Shown here: positions 9,389 to 17,862 of the stretch, piece by piece
Numbering within the stretch: position 1 is the stretch's first letter
Layout: the number at the start of each line of letters is the position of its first letter
Assembly: GCA_965261585.1 (NCBI GenBank)
Contig: CBDHDN010000055.1
Location: 124,001 to 188,000, forward strand
Direction of reading: 5' to 3'
From: CBDHDN01 sp965261585
GTDB lineage: Bacteria > Pseudomonadota > Alphaproteobacteria > UBA6615
DNA length: 64,000 nt
The notes under the pieces: generated by a model
Told to the model about the DNA's origin: nothing
The model's input: the letters and a program-made list of their open reading frames with translations, nothing else
Databases searched by the model: none
Translations under genes and position numbers: made by a program

Positions 9389-10375
9389 TCACTTCAATGA
9401 CATGAAGGCGTCGACAATCGCCTTGCCCTCCTCACCAGCGGCTTCTAGCCACTCTGAAGTCATGGTTTCGCCGATTTCACGCAACTCGCCCTTCATGGTG
9501 TCGTTGGCCGGTTCAACCGTCATTCCACCGTCGCGCAGTCCCTGAAGAGTAAAGCCTGTATACTCTATGGCACGCCATTTGCCAGCATATTCGGCCATTT
9601 CTGAGCACGCCCGAATGACGTTTTTGTTGACGTCGCTCGTGTCGGCCCAGACATCCGAATTGATCAGCATGTAGTTGCGCGGCAGCCAAGCATCGACCTC
9701 GTAGAAATAGTTCAGGCTTTCCCAGACCTTACGATCGTAACCCGTTGAGCCCGAAGATACCATGGCATCCGCAACACCGGTGACAAATGCCTGACTGATC
9801 TCGGCTGCCTCAATTGAGACAGGCAGCATACCGGTCAGCTCGGCCAAACGTGCCGCTGCACTGTTGTAAGAGCGGAACTTGATGCCGGCCATGTCCGAGA
9901 CCGACTTGACCTCATTCTTGAAATAGAGTCCCTGCGGTGGCCATGGGACCGAGTAGAGAAGCGTAATATTTTGGTCCGCAAGTACCTTTTCGAGAGCAGG
10001 TTTGGCGGCTATCCACAATTTCTCGGCATCGTCAAAGGAAGTGGCCAAGAACGGCACCGAATCCACGCCAAAAAGAGGGTTTTCGTTCTGATGGCCGGAT
10101 AACAGGCGCTCACCAATTTGCACCTGACCTGTTTGCACCGCGCGTTTGATATCAGCACCCTTAAACAGGGAACCGCCAGGATGTGTCGTAATCTCGATCT
10201 CACCGCCTGTGCCCGTGGTGACGCATTTGGCAAATTCCGCCCCGTTTACAGAGTGGAAGTTCGACCCTGAGTAGGCCATGGGCAAATCCCATTTTTCAGC
10301 CAATGCAGGCGTAACCCCGAAGGCAAATGTCGCGGCTGTCAGCGCCGGGACGAGTTTTGATGCTAGTTTTTTCAT
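9389..10375 (-). CDS. dctP: TRAP transporter substrate-binding protein DctP
   Basis: The product is 328 aa with a Sec signal peptide (MKKLASKLVPALTAATFAFG, cleavage after ALA). It is the periplasmic solute receptor that delivers ligand to DctQM. Typical regions are VQTGQVQIGERLLSGHQNEN, the conserved Arg of AGIKFRSYN that binds substrate carboxylates, and EAAEISQAFVTGVADAMVSS. It appears intact, unlike dctQ, dctM and the upstream enzyme genes, and so is probably an orphan receptor. Ligand unknown; the operon suggests a carboxylate or modified amino acid. Confidence 0.9.
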   Translation of the reverse strand: MKKLASKLVPALTAATFAFGVTPALAEKWDLPMAYSGSNFHSVNGAEFAKCVTTGTGGEIEITTHPGGSLFKGADIKRAVQTGQVQIGERLLSGHQNENPLFGVDSVPFLATSFDDAEKLWIAAKPALEKVLADQNITLLYSVPWPPQGLYFKNEVKSVSDMAGIKFRSYNSAAARLAELTGMLPVSIEAAEISQAFVTGVADAMVSSGSTGYDRKVWESLNYFYEVDAWLPRNYMLINSDVWADTSDVNKNVIRACSEMAEYAGKWRAIEYTGFTLQGLRDGGMTVEPANDTMKGELREIGETMTSEWLEAAGEEGKAIVDAFMSLK

Positions 10376-10406
10376 GGAGTTTATCCCTTCCTGTCGATGT
10401 GGTTAT

Positions 10407-10754
10407 TCAGGCCCTTTTCGCAAATCTGTCAGGATTATCCGGGCTCATATCATTGTTGGGGCGCCTGCCGGCGATCAAATCTGCCGCCATGCGCCCGGTT
10501 TTCGGACCTCCAGTCAGGCCGATATGGTGATGCCGAAAGGCAGCGTGTACACTACTATTTCCGACTTCTCCAATCAAGGGTAGGCTGTCACTCGCGGTGG
10601 GTGTCTCGCGCACCTTCCTGCGCAAGAGGTTGAGCGGCGGGTCGGACGGCCCGGCTTCCGGCTCGCCGAATTCGACGCCCCCCGCGCAGCGCAGGCCTTG
10701 ATCCATTTCCCGCACCCACATTGCCGCGCTGACAATAGTCTTTGGCGTGCTCAT
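10407..10754 (-). pseudogene. FAD-dependent amino-acid oxidoreductase, internally deleted
   Basis: The start MSTPKTIV (ATGA overlap with the upstream gene) is what precedes the FAD-binding GxGxxG of DadA/DAO-family enzymes, but the sequence jumps directly to AAMWVREMDQGLRCAGGVEF. The C-terminal SLPLIGEVGNSSVHAAFRHH and HIGLTGGPKTGRMAADLI is the conserved end of D-amino-acid dehydrogenases. Most of the protein, including the Rossmann loop, is missing, and a second gap seems to lie at VRETPTASDS. The frame is kept, so a short dead protein may be made. Confidence 0.7.
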
Positions 10755-11895
10755 GCGTGCCCCCCGTCACCATGATTCACGGCGTAATGCGCAATCTTGT
10801 CCAGATCGGGCCGGTTTCTGAGACCCGGTGACTGCGGAACAATCCCCTGACCGCTTTCCACCGGAAACGATTCTTCTAAAATGTCTTCAACCAGAAAGTA
10901 ACTTGCCTGATAAAACTCGCATCCCAATGTAATTTCTGGTGTCGCCGCGATCATGTGGGTGCCCGCCAGATGGGCCAGCCCCGTTTCGAACATGTCACCG
11001 CCATAGGCCGACATGCCCACATTGGCTGCCATGCGGGCCACTGTCTGGGCGCGGGTCAGGCCACCTGCTTTCATGATCTTTACCGACACGCCATCGGCGA
11101 TTCCGATGTCTATGGCGGCCTGCATGTCCTCAGGCCCGAAAACGCTTTCATCGGCCATTATAGGCACGTCGGTGGATTGCCGGATTTTCGCCATCAACGG
11201 GCGCAAGTGGTGGGCGACCGGTTGTTCGATGAAGGTCGGTTTGAATTCAGCGACATCGCGTACGCAATCCAACGCGCAATCATGGTGGAGACCCTGATTG
11301 TAATCGACACGGATATCGAACTCCGGGAAATCCTTGCGCAGGCGTTCCAGACGCATCATGTCGAACGCGTGCCCGGCAAAGCCGGTTTTGAGCTTGATGA
11401 TCCTGACGCCGTCTTCGCGCAGACGTACCATCAGGGCCAGATCCTTGTCGAAATCCGAGTCGGCAAGGGAACATGACAAGGGGATCGTGTCGCGACACTT
11501 CCCGCCCAGAAGCGCCCAGACCGGCAGCCCGGCAGCCCGGCGATACGACCCTGCAAATCCAGCAGGGCGCTTTCCAGCGCCGCCTTCGCCTCGGTGCAAT
11601 GGGCCACCACCTTGGCCGCCTCCTGCATGATCGCCGCCCGGTCGCCCACGAGACGCCCAACAACCAGCGGCCGTATATAGCGGTCGAGCGCGGCAAAACT
11701 CGCCTCGGCGGAACCGGTGAAAACGGACCATGGCGAGGCCTCGCCAAAGCCGCTTTCGCCTCCCTCGGCGGTCAGGCGCAGGACCACAATGTCGATCTCA
11801 TGCTCAACCGGCCCGATCCCGTGATCGCGCCGTGCGTTCACCGGCAATCGCAGGTGCCAGACGTCAAACTAGGTGATCTTCTGGTCCGTATACAT
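10751..11895 (-). pseudogene. Mandelate racemase/muconate lactonizing enzyme (enolase superfamily), broken
   Basis: It starts at ATG 11895 (MYTDQKIT), then hits a TAG at 11869-11871 where FDVWHLRLPVNARRDHGIGP continues in frame. A tandem 8-bp repeat ccggcagc at 11521-11536 then shifts the frame between GRIAGLP and VWALLGGKCRDTIPL. The barrel motifs follow: VRIIKLKTGFAG (KxK acid-base), DIRVDYNQG (metal Asp), TFIEQPV (metal Glu), PIMADESVF (metal Asp) and VKIMKAGGL (second Lys), so the active site belonged to the MLE subgroup. Substrate unknown; it was the first gene of the TRAP operon. Confidence 0.85.
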
Positions 11896-12023
11896 CTACG
11901 CCAGCCCATCCACTGCCGCGCCCGCCGGTCGCGATGCCTGCCGCCTCAGCAGATGCCTTAGCAATTCCAAATGCACCGAACACGAGACGTCGACGAGCTC
12001 CCAAGCTTCACACTGCATTAACT

Positions 12024-12035
12024 ATTGTATACAAT
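12024..12035. promoter_or_regulatory. GntR-type operator palindrome
   Basis: ATTGTATACAAT is a perfect 12-bp palindrome containing TTGTATACAA, which fits the FadR-subfamily operator pattern (TNGTNNNACNA). It lies between the divergent enolase-family gene (start 11895) and the GntR gene, so it probably controls both. Confidence 0.6.
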
Positions 12036-12072
12036 CGGATATACAGTCAATCAAGGGACGCGGGAGGTCGGC

Positions 12073-12783
12073 TTGGCGCACCGCGGCGCAAACGCGACCA
12101 ACATCGGCCAGAGTTCGGTAGACCGGGTCCAACAGCACCTGCGAGCCATGGCGGTTGCTTATGCCTTCAAGCCCGGCGAACGCATCAACGAAGGCGTGCT
12201 GGCGCAAAGCCTCGGGGTCAGCCGCACGCCGGTCCGCGAAGCACTCAACCGGCTATGCGTCGAGGGTCTGTTGGAAGTCCGTGCCGGCCGCGGCTTCTTT
12301 TGCCGCGGACTGAACGCCAAAGATATCTTCGATCTCTATCAGTTGCGCGCGGCGATCGAGTCGGCCGGTGTGCGGCTCACCGTCGAGCGGATCGACAGCG
12401 ACGCCATCCGGCGCCTCGAGGCGTTCTTGCGTGAAACCGGGCCCGAGGTCGGCGACCGGTCAACCGCCGAACTCGTGCGGCTCGACGAAGAGTTCCATGA
12501 GCGGCTGATGGAGATGTCGGGCAACGCCGAGATGCTGCGGGTCCTGAAGAACGTGAACGACCGCATTCACTTCGTCCGCTGGATTCACATGGACGACCAC
12601 GACCGCCCGATGGCCCAGCGCGAGCACCGGCAGATCTTGCGGGCGGTGCGCAAGCGTGACGCGGCTGCGGCCGTCGCCATTTTGGCGAAGCACATCGACC
12701 GCCGGCTGGGCGAGATCACAGCGGCGATCCGCGAGGGCTACAGCCGAATTTACATGGGCGAAACCGTCGTCGCGGCCGAGTAG
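12073..12783 (+). CDS. GntR-family (FCD) transcriptional regulator
   Basis: The product is 236 aa from a TTG at 12073, preceded by GGGAGG at 12062-12067; a TTG at 12025 is possible but lies within the palindrome. The N-terminal winged helix is GERINEGVLAQSLGVSRTP followed by VREALNRLCVEGLLEV. The C-terminal FCD domain carries its likely metal ligands in LDEEFHERLMEMSGN, in REHRQILRAV and in AKHIDRRLGEI. Divergent from the TRAP catabolic operon, it is probably a repressor relieved by a pathway metabolite. It is intact although the operon it likely controls is broken. Confidence 0.85.
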   Translation: MAHRGANATNIGQSSVDRVQQHLRAMAVAYAFKPGERINEGVLAQSLGVSRTPVREALNRLCVEGLLEVRAGRGFFCRGLNAKDIFDLYQLRAAIESAGVRLTVERIDSDAIRRLEAFLRETGPEVGDRSTAELVRLDEEFHERLMEMSGNAEMLRVLKNVNDRIHFVRWIHMDDHDRPMAQREHRQILRAVRKRDAAAAVAILAKHIDRRLGEITAAIREGYSRIYMGETVVAAE

Positions 12784-12837
12784 AACGCCCAGGCTCCAAG
12801 AGTCCCGCCGGGCTGACATCCCGTCGCTTGAGCGCCG

Positions 12838-14091
12838 TCACTGAAAACGCGCGTAGGTCAGGCCGTCGAGTTCGATCTCCGGCGCGCGCCCCAACATCAA
12901 ATCAGCGACAATGCGCGACGAGCCGCAGGCCGTGGTCCAGCCCATGTGGCCCTGACCGGTGTTGAGGAACAGGTTTTCGACGGGCGTCGCGCCGAGGATC
13001 GGCGGGCCGTCGGGCGTCATCGGCCGCAGGCAGGCCCAGTATTCCGGCCGCTCCATGTCGAGCCCGTGGGGGAACAGCTGGCGTGCCAGCGCCATCATGT
13101 GATCAAAATCGCGCGGCGCGTGGGTGGTGTCATAGCCGGCGAAGTCCGCCGTCGCCGTCATGCGCAGCCCATCGCCCATGCGCCCGAAAGCGGTGAACCG
13201 GCCCTCGTCGACCCCGCCCACAAGCGGCGCCGCGGCGTCGTCGGTGATCGGCAGGGTCAGCGAGTACCCCTTGACCGGATAGACCGGCAGCCGCAGGCCG
13301 ACGCGCCGGGCGACGAGCGGCGAATAGCTGCCGAGGGCGAGCACGAAGCGGTCGGCCGTGATGGCGCCGTCGGTGGTCTCGACGGCGGCGATCCGGCGAC
13401 CGTCGCGGACCAGGCCAGAGACGGTGGTGCCGAGGCGCAGCGTCACGCCCAGATCGGTGCACAGCTTGGCGAGTTGCTCCGTAAATACGCGGCAGTCGCC
13501 GCCCTCGTCGGTCGGGCAGAACACGCCGCCCGCCAGCTCGTCGCCGAGGTTGGCGAGGGCCGGCTCGATGGCCTTGCAGCGCGCGGCATCGACGATGCGC
13601 AAATCGTGGCCGAACTCGCGGAACAGCTCGAGGCTGGTGACGCCCTCGTCGAAGTGCCGGGGATCGCGATAGTAGTACAGCAGGCCGCCGTCGATCCGGT
13701 CGTAGGCAATCCCGGCCTCGTCGCGCAGGCGCGCCAGGCACTGCTGGCTGTAGCGGGCGATGCGATACTTGGTGGTCGAGTTGCGCCGTGCGGCGGCCGT
13801 GCTGCATTGGCCGAGAAAGCGCAGGCCCCAGCGCATCAGGGCCGCATCGGCGCGCAGGCGCATGCGGAACCCGGCATGGGGCCGCCACAGCGACTTCAAC
13901 AGTATGCGCGGCGCCCGCGGCGAGCCCCAGGCGAGGGCGTGGCCGACCGCGATCAGGCCGGCGTTGGCGCGGCTGGTCTCGGCCGCGACCTCGTCGCAAC
14001 GGTCGACGAGGGTGACCTCGCAACCCTCGCGCGCCAAATAATAGGCCGTGGTGACGCCGACCACCCCGGCGCCAAGAACGACGATGTGCAT
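12838..14091 (-). CDS. D-amino-acid dehydrogenase-like FAD oxidoreductase
   Basis: The product is 417 aa from the ATG at 14091, chosen over an upstream start because of the GGGAGG site just before it. The N-terminal dinucleotide motif is MHIVVLGAGVVGVTTAYYLA. DRCDEVAAETSRANAGLIA and VYPVKGYSLTLPI are hallmarks of DadA-type enzymes, and MTPDGPPILGATPVENLFL plus NTGQGHMGWTTACGS close the FAD site. It oxidatively deaminates D-amino acids (or related imino acids) into the respiratory chain at the membrane. It is transcribed leftward, convergent with the GntR gene. Confidence 0.88.
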   Translation of the reverse strand: MHIVVLGAGVVGVTTAYYLAREGCEVTLVDRCDEVAAETSRANAGLIAVGHALAWGSPRAPRILLKSLWRPHAGFRMRLRADAALMRWGLRFLGQCSTAAARRNSTTKYRIARYSQQCLARLRDEAGIAYDRIDGGLLYYYRDPRHFDEGVTSLELFREFGHDLRIVDAARCKAIEPALANLGDELAGGVFCPTDEGGDCRVFTEQLAKLCTDLGVTLRLGTTVSGLVRDGRRIAAVETTDGAITADRFVLALGSYSPLVARRVGLRLPVYPVKGYSLTLPITDDAAAPLVGGVDEGRFTAFGRMGDGLRMTATADFAGYDTTHAPRDFDHMMALARQLFPHGLDMERPEYWACLRPMTPDGPPILGATPVENLFLNTGQGHMGWTTACGSSRIVADLMLGRAPEIELDGLTYARFQ

Positions 14092-14272
14092 GAGCCTCCC
14101 CTCCCCCGGGGAGCTTGGCCGCACCGGGCTGCGGATCACCGGCCGGCAGACCAGGCTGCCTCATAGCATCCCGTGGGCGCGCGTACACGCCCCGGCCCCC
14201 GGTCAGTGGGCGCGGAGGCTCAGATCGTCCGGCGTGAACTCACGTGCTTTTGCGGCGCACCGTCGGCGGCAC
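14092..14272. other. Intergenic region upstream of the dehydrogenase gene
   Basis: No gene recognised; it presumably holds the promoter of the leftward gene starting at 14091. Confidence 0.4.
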
Positions 14273-14430
14273 TCAATCTATACGCTGGTGCTCCGAGATC
14301 TTCCAGCAGTGGTCGAAGGTGAAGATGTCCACGCCGCCAAGGCGGTCGCCCCAGTTCGCTTCAACTTCGTCGGCGCATTGTCGAGCGACGTTGTCGAAGA
14401 GGATTTTGACAAAGGCCCAGGTGTTGTTTT
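14273..14430 (-). pseudogene. C-terminal fragment of an unidentified protein, possibly SnoaL/NTF2-like
   Basis: An open leftward frame enters from the IS boundary at 14430 and ends at TGA 14273-14275. It reads FVKILFDNVARQCADEVEAN and then GGVDIFTFDHCWKISEHQRI. The last part resembles the final strands of SnoaL/NTF2-like proteins (VDxFxFxxxKIxEHxxxD). The 5' part is absent from the other side of the IS, and no target duplication links the flanks. Confidence 0.35.
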
Positions 14431-14475
14431 TGAGTCGGACCCGATTTCCTTGGACACAGAATTGGCTTAATCGAA

Positions 14476-14907
14476 GTGTCCAAGGAGGACCGGAACAGGA
14501 CCGATAATTTTGAGAAGAAAGTTGCGGTTGATGGGCCTGTGGTAAATGCGGGCGAGCTTGGCTCGTCCACGTTTTCCCCAGGCCAGGCTTTGCCGGCAGG
14601 CCCGCTGGGACTTGGCCAGCGATGGACGGTGGCGCGCAAGCGTGAGGTCGTTCTGCGGCTTTTGCGTGACGAGCCGGTGCAACTTCTGTCGCGCCAGTTG
14701 GGCGTAGAGATCTTCCGGCTCGAGCAGTGGCGTGAGAAAGCGATCGGCGGGATCGACGCCTCGCTCAAGCAACGCAAGGGCGATCCGGTGCAGGCGGAAC
14801 TGGATAGCGCCATGAAGCGGATCGGAGAGTTGACCATGCAGGTGGAACTGCTGGAGGCCAAGACGGAGACCTTCGGCCCTTTGGGGCGGCGGAGGTCGCG
14901 GCGATGA
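14476..14907 (+). CDS. IS transposase OrfA
   Basis: The product is 143 aa from GTG 14476. LGQRWTVARKREVVLRLLRD and LLSRQLGVEIFRLEQWREKA form the helix-turn-helix that binds the IS ends. The C-terminal AELDSAMKRIGELTMQVELL is a leucine-zipper-like coiled coil used for OrfA-OrfAB contacts. Its stop overlaps the orfB ATG (ATGA), with orfB in the -1 frame as in IS3-family elements. No obvious A6G slippery heptamer was seen, so coupling by restart is as likely as frameshifting. Confidence 0.88.
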   Translation: MSKEDRNRTDNFEKKVAVDGPVVNAGELGSSTFSPGQALPAGPLGLGQRWTVARKREVVLRLLRDEPVQLLSRQLGVEIFRLEQWREKAIGGIDASLKQRKGDPVQAELDSAMKRIGELTMQVELLEAKTETFGPLGRRRSRR

Positions 14908-15809
14908 GTGCCGCCACCTCGCCCGGCACGGGTCTGGCCTACGGCCTGCGGCGGGTCTGCGCCGCCTGGGGCATGGCCCGCTCCTCGTTCTACGCCATGA
15001 CCTCCGGCCAGCACGCCGAGCAGCCGCCGGCAAAGCGTCGGGGACCGAAGCCCGCGATCTCGGACCAGGCGCTGCTGGTGGCGATCGAAGCCGACCTGGA
15101 GGCATCGCCCAGGGAGGGCGAGGGCTACCGCAAGGTCTGGGCTCGGCTTCGGGTCTGTCGCGACATCCGGGTTGCCCGCAAGCGGGTGCTCCGCCTGATG
15201 CGCGAGAACAATCTGCTCTCGCCCCATCGCTGCCGCCGCCGTGGCGGCAATCCCCATGACGGTGAGATCATCACTCATGCCCCGAACCTCATGTGGGGCA
15301 CCGATGGCGTTCGGGTGTTCACGGTGGACGACGGCTGGGGCTGGATCTTCACCGCCGTCGAGCATTGGAACGCCGAGTGTGTCGGCTGGCATGTCTGCAA
15401 GCGCGGCGACCGCTTCGCCGCCCTGCAGCCGATCTCCATGGGGCTTGCCGGGCTGTATGGCTCGACCGCGGCCGGCGCGGCTCGGGGGCTGGCCTTGCGG
15501 ATGGATCACGGCTCCCAGTATCTGTCGGACCACTTCACCAACCAGATCAAGTTCTGGGGCATCCAGCCGTCCTACGCCTTCGTCGCCGAGCCCCAGACCA
15601 ACGGCGTCGCCGAGCGGTTCAATCGCACGCTGAAGGAACAGATCATCCATGGTCGCATCTACCGCAACATCGCGGAGCTGCGGGACGCCGTCCGCGACTT
15701 CGTCGAACTCTACAATGCCCAGTGGATCGTCGAAAAGAACGGCTACCTGAGCCCCGCTCAAGCTCGTCAGGCGTGGCACGCCGCGATCTCAATCAGGCCC
15801 GCCGCGTGA
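14904..15809 (+). CDS. IS transposase OrfB (DDE integrase core)
   Basis: The product is 301 aa. The rve-type catalytic core is clear: NLMWGTDGVRVFTVDDG (first Asp), LRMDHGSQYLSDHFTNQ (second Asp) and QTNGVAERFNRTLKEQI (Glu). The N-terminal YGLRRVCAAWGMARSSFYAM is the HTH typical of IS3-family OrfB. It differs from copy 2 at one visible residue (SPREGEG against SPWEGEG). Intact, so the element may still be active. Confidence 0.92.
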   Translation: MSAATSPGTGLAYGLRRVCAAWGMARSSFYAMTSGQHAEQPPAKRRGPKPAISDQALLVAIEADLEASPREGEGYRKVWARLRVCRDIRVARKRVLRLMRENNLLSPHRCRRRGGNPHDGEIITHAPNLMWGTDGVRVFTVDDGWGWIFTAVEHWNAECVGWHVCKRGDRFAALQPISMGLAGLYGSTAAGAARGLALRMDHGSQYLSDHFTNQIKFWGIQPSYAFVAEPQTNGVAERFNRTLKEQIIHGRIYRNIAELRDAVRDFVELYNAQWIVEKNGYLSPAQARQAWHAAISIRPAA

Positions 15810-15844
15810 GACAAACTTGTGTCCAAGGAACCGGGTGCGCTACA

Positions 15845-16001
15845 GAATTACGTTCTTCATAGTGATACATACCCCCCCTTCGTTACGTTGTTGACCAGGA
15901 TTTAGAACATCGGTTTAACATGATCGCCAGCATCCAACTCATGAGCCGCAGGTTGGCGAGGGCTCGAAAACTCTGAGTCCGGACGCCCGCACCTGATCCC
16001 A
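15845..16001. other. Intergenic region right of the IS
   Basis: No gene recognised. Confidence 0.4.
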
Positions 16002-16637
16002 TCAGCCCAGTTGCGGCTCGGTCTTCGTCATGCTCTCTCGGACGCTCATGCTCTCCCACCAGCGATGTAACGCCGGCTTGCGCTCGAGGATCGGGCCGCT
16101 CTCGGGAGTCATCGTAAAGTAGGCGAAGATGGGGCCGAGGTGCAGGTCGGCAAGGCTCAGCGAGTCATCGGCGAGATAGGCATTTTCGTCGAGCAAGTTC
16201 TCAAGTACGTCAACGCAATTTCGCACCGCCGGCAGAGCGGCTTCGATCGCCGCTTCATCGGCGCTACCGCCCATCATCGGCACAACCAAGCGCTGGATCA
16301 CAAGCTGGCCCACGGTTGGCGCATAGGTATAGCTGTCGAGCAAGCTGATGATCTGAGTCATGCGGGCGCGTTGGCGCGCGTCGCTGGGCTGTAGCTTGGG
16401 TCCGGGGAAGGATTCGTCCACGTAGCGCTCGATAGCGCAAACCTCGTACAGAGCGAAACCGTCGTGCTCGAAGGCCGGAACCTTGCCGAACGGGTGCCGA
16501 GTTAGCTGTTCCGGCGGCATCCCCTTGAGAAAATCGACTTCTACCAGGCGGTAGGCAACCCCTTTCTCCTCGAGTGCGAGGCGGGCGGAGCGGGTGTAGG
16601 TACTGTAATTCGGACCGTAAAGTATCGGATCGGCCAT
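16002..16637 (-). CDS. Glutathione S-transferase-family protein
   Basis: The product is 211 aa. The N-terminal thioredoxin-like domain begins ILYGPNYSTYTRSARLALEE, with a Ser/Thr/Tyr-rich active-site turn. It also has GKVPAFEHDGFALYEVCAI, carrying the cis-Pro and the glutathione-binding region. The C-terminal helical domain includes DDSLSLADLHLGPIFAYF, the conserved N-capping and hydrophobic-staple region. It is a cytosolic enzyme that probably conjugates or reduces small electrophiles; substrate unknown. It is transcribed alone, leftward. Confidence 0.88.
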   Translation of the reverse strand: MADPILYGPNYSTYTRSARLALEEKGVAYRLVEVDFLKGMPPEQLTRHPFGKVPAFEHDGFALYEVCAIERYVDESFPGPKLQPSDARQRARMTQIISLLDSYTYAPTVGQLVIQRLVVPMMGGSADEAAIEAALPAVRNCVDVLENLLDENAYLADDSLSLADLHLGPIFAYFTMTPESGPILERKPALHRWWESMSVRESMTKTEPQLG

Positions 16638-16801
16638 AGGTGCTTCTCCCTCGAAAGATGAGACGGGCAGCCGACAGGACGTAACGCGTCACGAATTCGC
16701 CGGTCCCCGATTACCTTGGTTTGAGCTGGGATTTCCGGATGATTCTTCCAGCCACCGAAGACGGTAGCACACCTGTGTGAGCGTGGAGGCCCGCCTATGT
16801 G

Positions 16802-17725
16802 CTAGGCTCGGACGCCCGCGGCCCGGATGATTTCGACGATCGCACGCTCCTGGCGCGGGCCCATCAGGTGGACGCCGTGCACGCCGGGTATCTCGCGAAA
16901 CTGCTGGATGAGCTCGACGCAGATCCGGCGGCCCTCGGCGCGCTCGTCGGCCGCGCCGGCGATCCTGCTGATGATGGCGTCCGGGACATTCACGCCGTGC
17001 AGGTTCTCGTTCATCCAGCGCGCCGCCTTGGCGGACGCGAACGGCCCCAGGCCAATGAGAAAATATGCGCGCCGGGTCAGTCCGGCATCGGTCAGACGCG
17101 CCATGTAGCGGCCCAACATGGCGGCATCGAACACGTATTGGGTCTGGAAGAAGTCGGCGCCGGCCGCGACCTTCGCCGCGAGCCCGTCGGTGCCGAACGC
17201 GGCATCCGGTTCACGCGGCGCGTCGGCGGCGCCGATGAAGAGCCGCGGGGCCGGGTCGATCGCGCGACCCGAGGGGAACCTCGCCTCATCGCGCATTTGC
17301 CGCGCCATGGCCATGAGGCCGCGGCTGTCGATGTCGCGCACGGCCGTGGCCGCGGGCTGATCGCCGGCCGCGGCTTCGTCGCCATGCAGGCACAGGATGT
17401 TGGGGATGCTCAGCGCTGCGGCGCCCAGCAGATCGCCCTGCAAGGCGATCCGGTTGCGGTCGCGCGTCGTGAACTGCAGGACCGGCTCAATGCCGTTCGC
17501 GGCGATGATCGCCGCGGCGGCAAGCGCCGACATGTGTGCATTGGCGCCCGATCCGTCGGTCACGTTGACGGCATCGACGGCGCCGTCGAGCGCGGCGACA
17601 CGATCCAGCACCACCGCCGCGCTGGCCGCGTCCGGCGGCGAGGTCTCCGCGGTGACGGCGAACCGCCCGGCTCGCAGGGTTGCTTCGAGAGCGCCGTCGG
17701 AGCGGCTGGCCTGCTGCACGTTCAT
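16802..17725 (-). CDS. Methylenetetrahydrofolate reductase-family protein
   Basis: The product is 307 aa from the second ATG (MNVQQASRSDGALEATLRAG); the first ATG, at 17740, is also possible. The TIM-barrel MTHFR pattern is visible: FAVTAETSPPDAASA (with the catalytic Glu), AVNVTDGSGANAHMS, GIEPVLQFTTRDRNR, NILCLHGDEAAAGDQP, and GADFFQTQYVFD near the substrate-binding residues. Family enzymes reduce 5,10-methylene-THF with FAD. The sequence is close to MTHFR-like proteins found with C1-demethylation genes, so a role in methyl-group catabolism rather than methionine synthesis is possible. Confidence 0.8.
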   Translation of the reverse strand: MNVQQASRSDGALEATLRAGRFAVTAETSPPDAASAAVVLDRVAALDGAVDAVNVTDGSGANAHMSALAAAAIIAANGIEPVLQFTTRDRNRIALQGDLLGAAALSIPNILCLHGDEAAAGDQPAATAVRDIDSRGLMAMARQMRDEARFPSGRAIDPAPRLFIGAADAPREPDAAFGTDGLAAKVAAGADFFQTQYVFDAAMLGRYMARLTDAGLTRRAYFLIGLGPFASAKAARWMNENLHGVNVPDAIISRIAGAADERAEGRRICVELIQQFREIPGVHGVHLMGPRQERAIVEIIRAAGVRA

Positions 17726-17862
17726 AGGCGGCGATCTCAAACGTCCGGCCCGGCTCTGCCCAATCGCTTTGCCACAGCCGAATTTGCCGGCCGATTCGCC
17801 CCGGCCGCTTTGCCACTGCCGTTTTCACTGCGGCCCAGCTGCACTAGGCTGGTTCGGGGAGG

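Larger units (their letters stand above)
14431..15844 (+). mobile_element. 1414-bp IS3-like insertion sequence, copy 1
   Basis: The ends TGAGTCGGACCCGATTTCC and, inverted, TGTAGCGCACCCGGTTCC share TTCCTTGGACACA. It carries overlapping orfA and orfB. It is the same length as the inverted copy at 46624-48037 with only a few substitutions. The flanks (gttgtttt / gaattacg) show no target duplication, so one flank was probably lost through recombination or deletion. Confidence 0.93.

Noticed and set aside
14421..15858. Target duplication for IS copy 1
   Set aside because: gttgtttt on the left and gaattacg on the right share no repeat of 3 bp or more at the ends.
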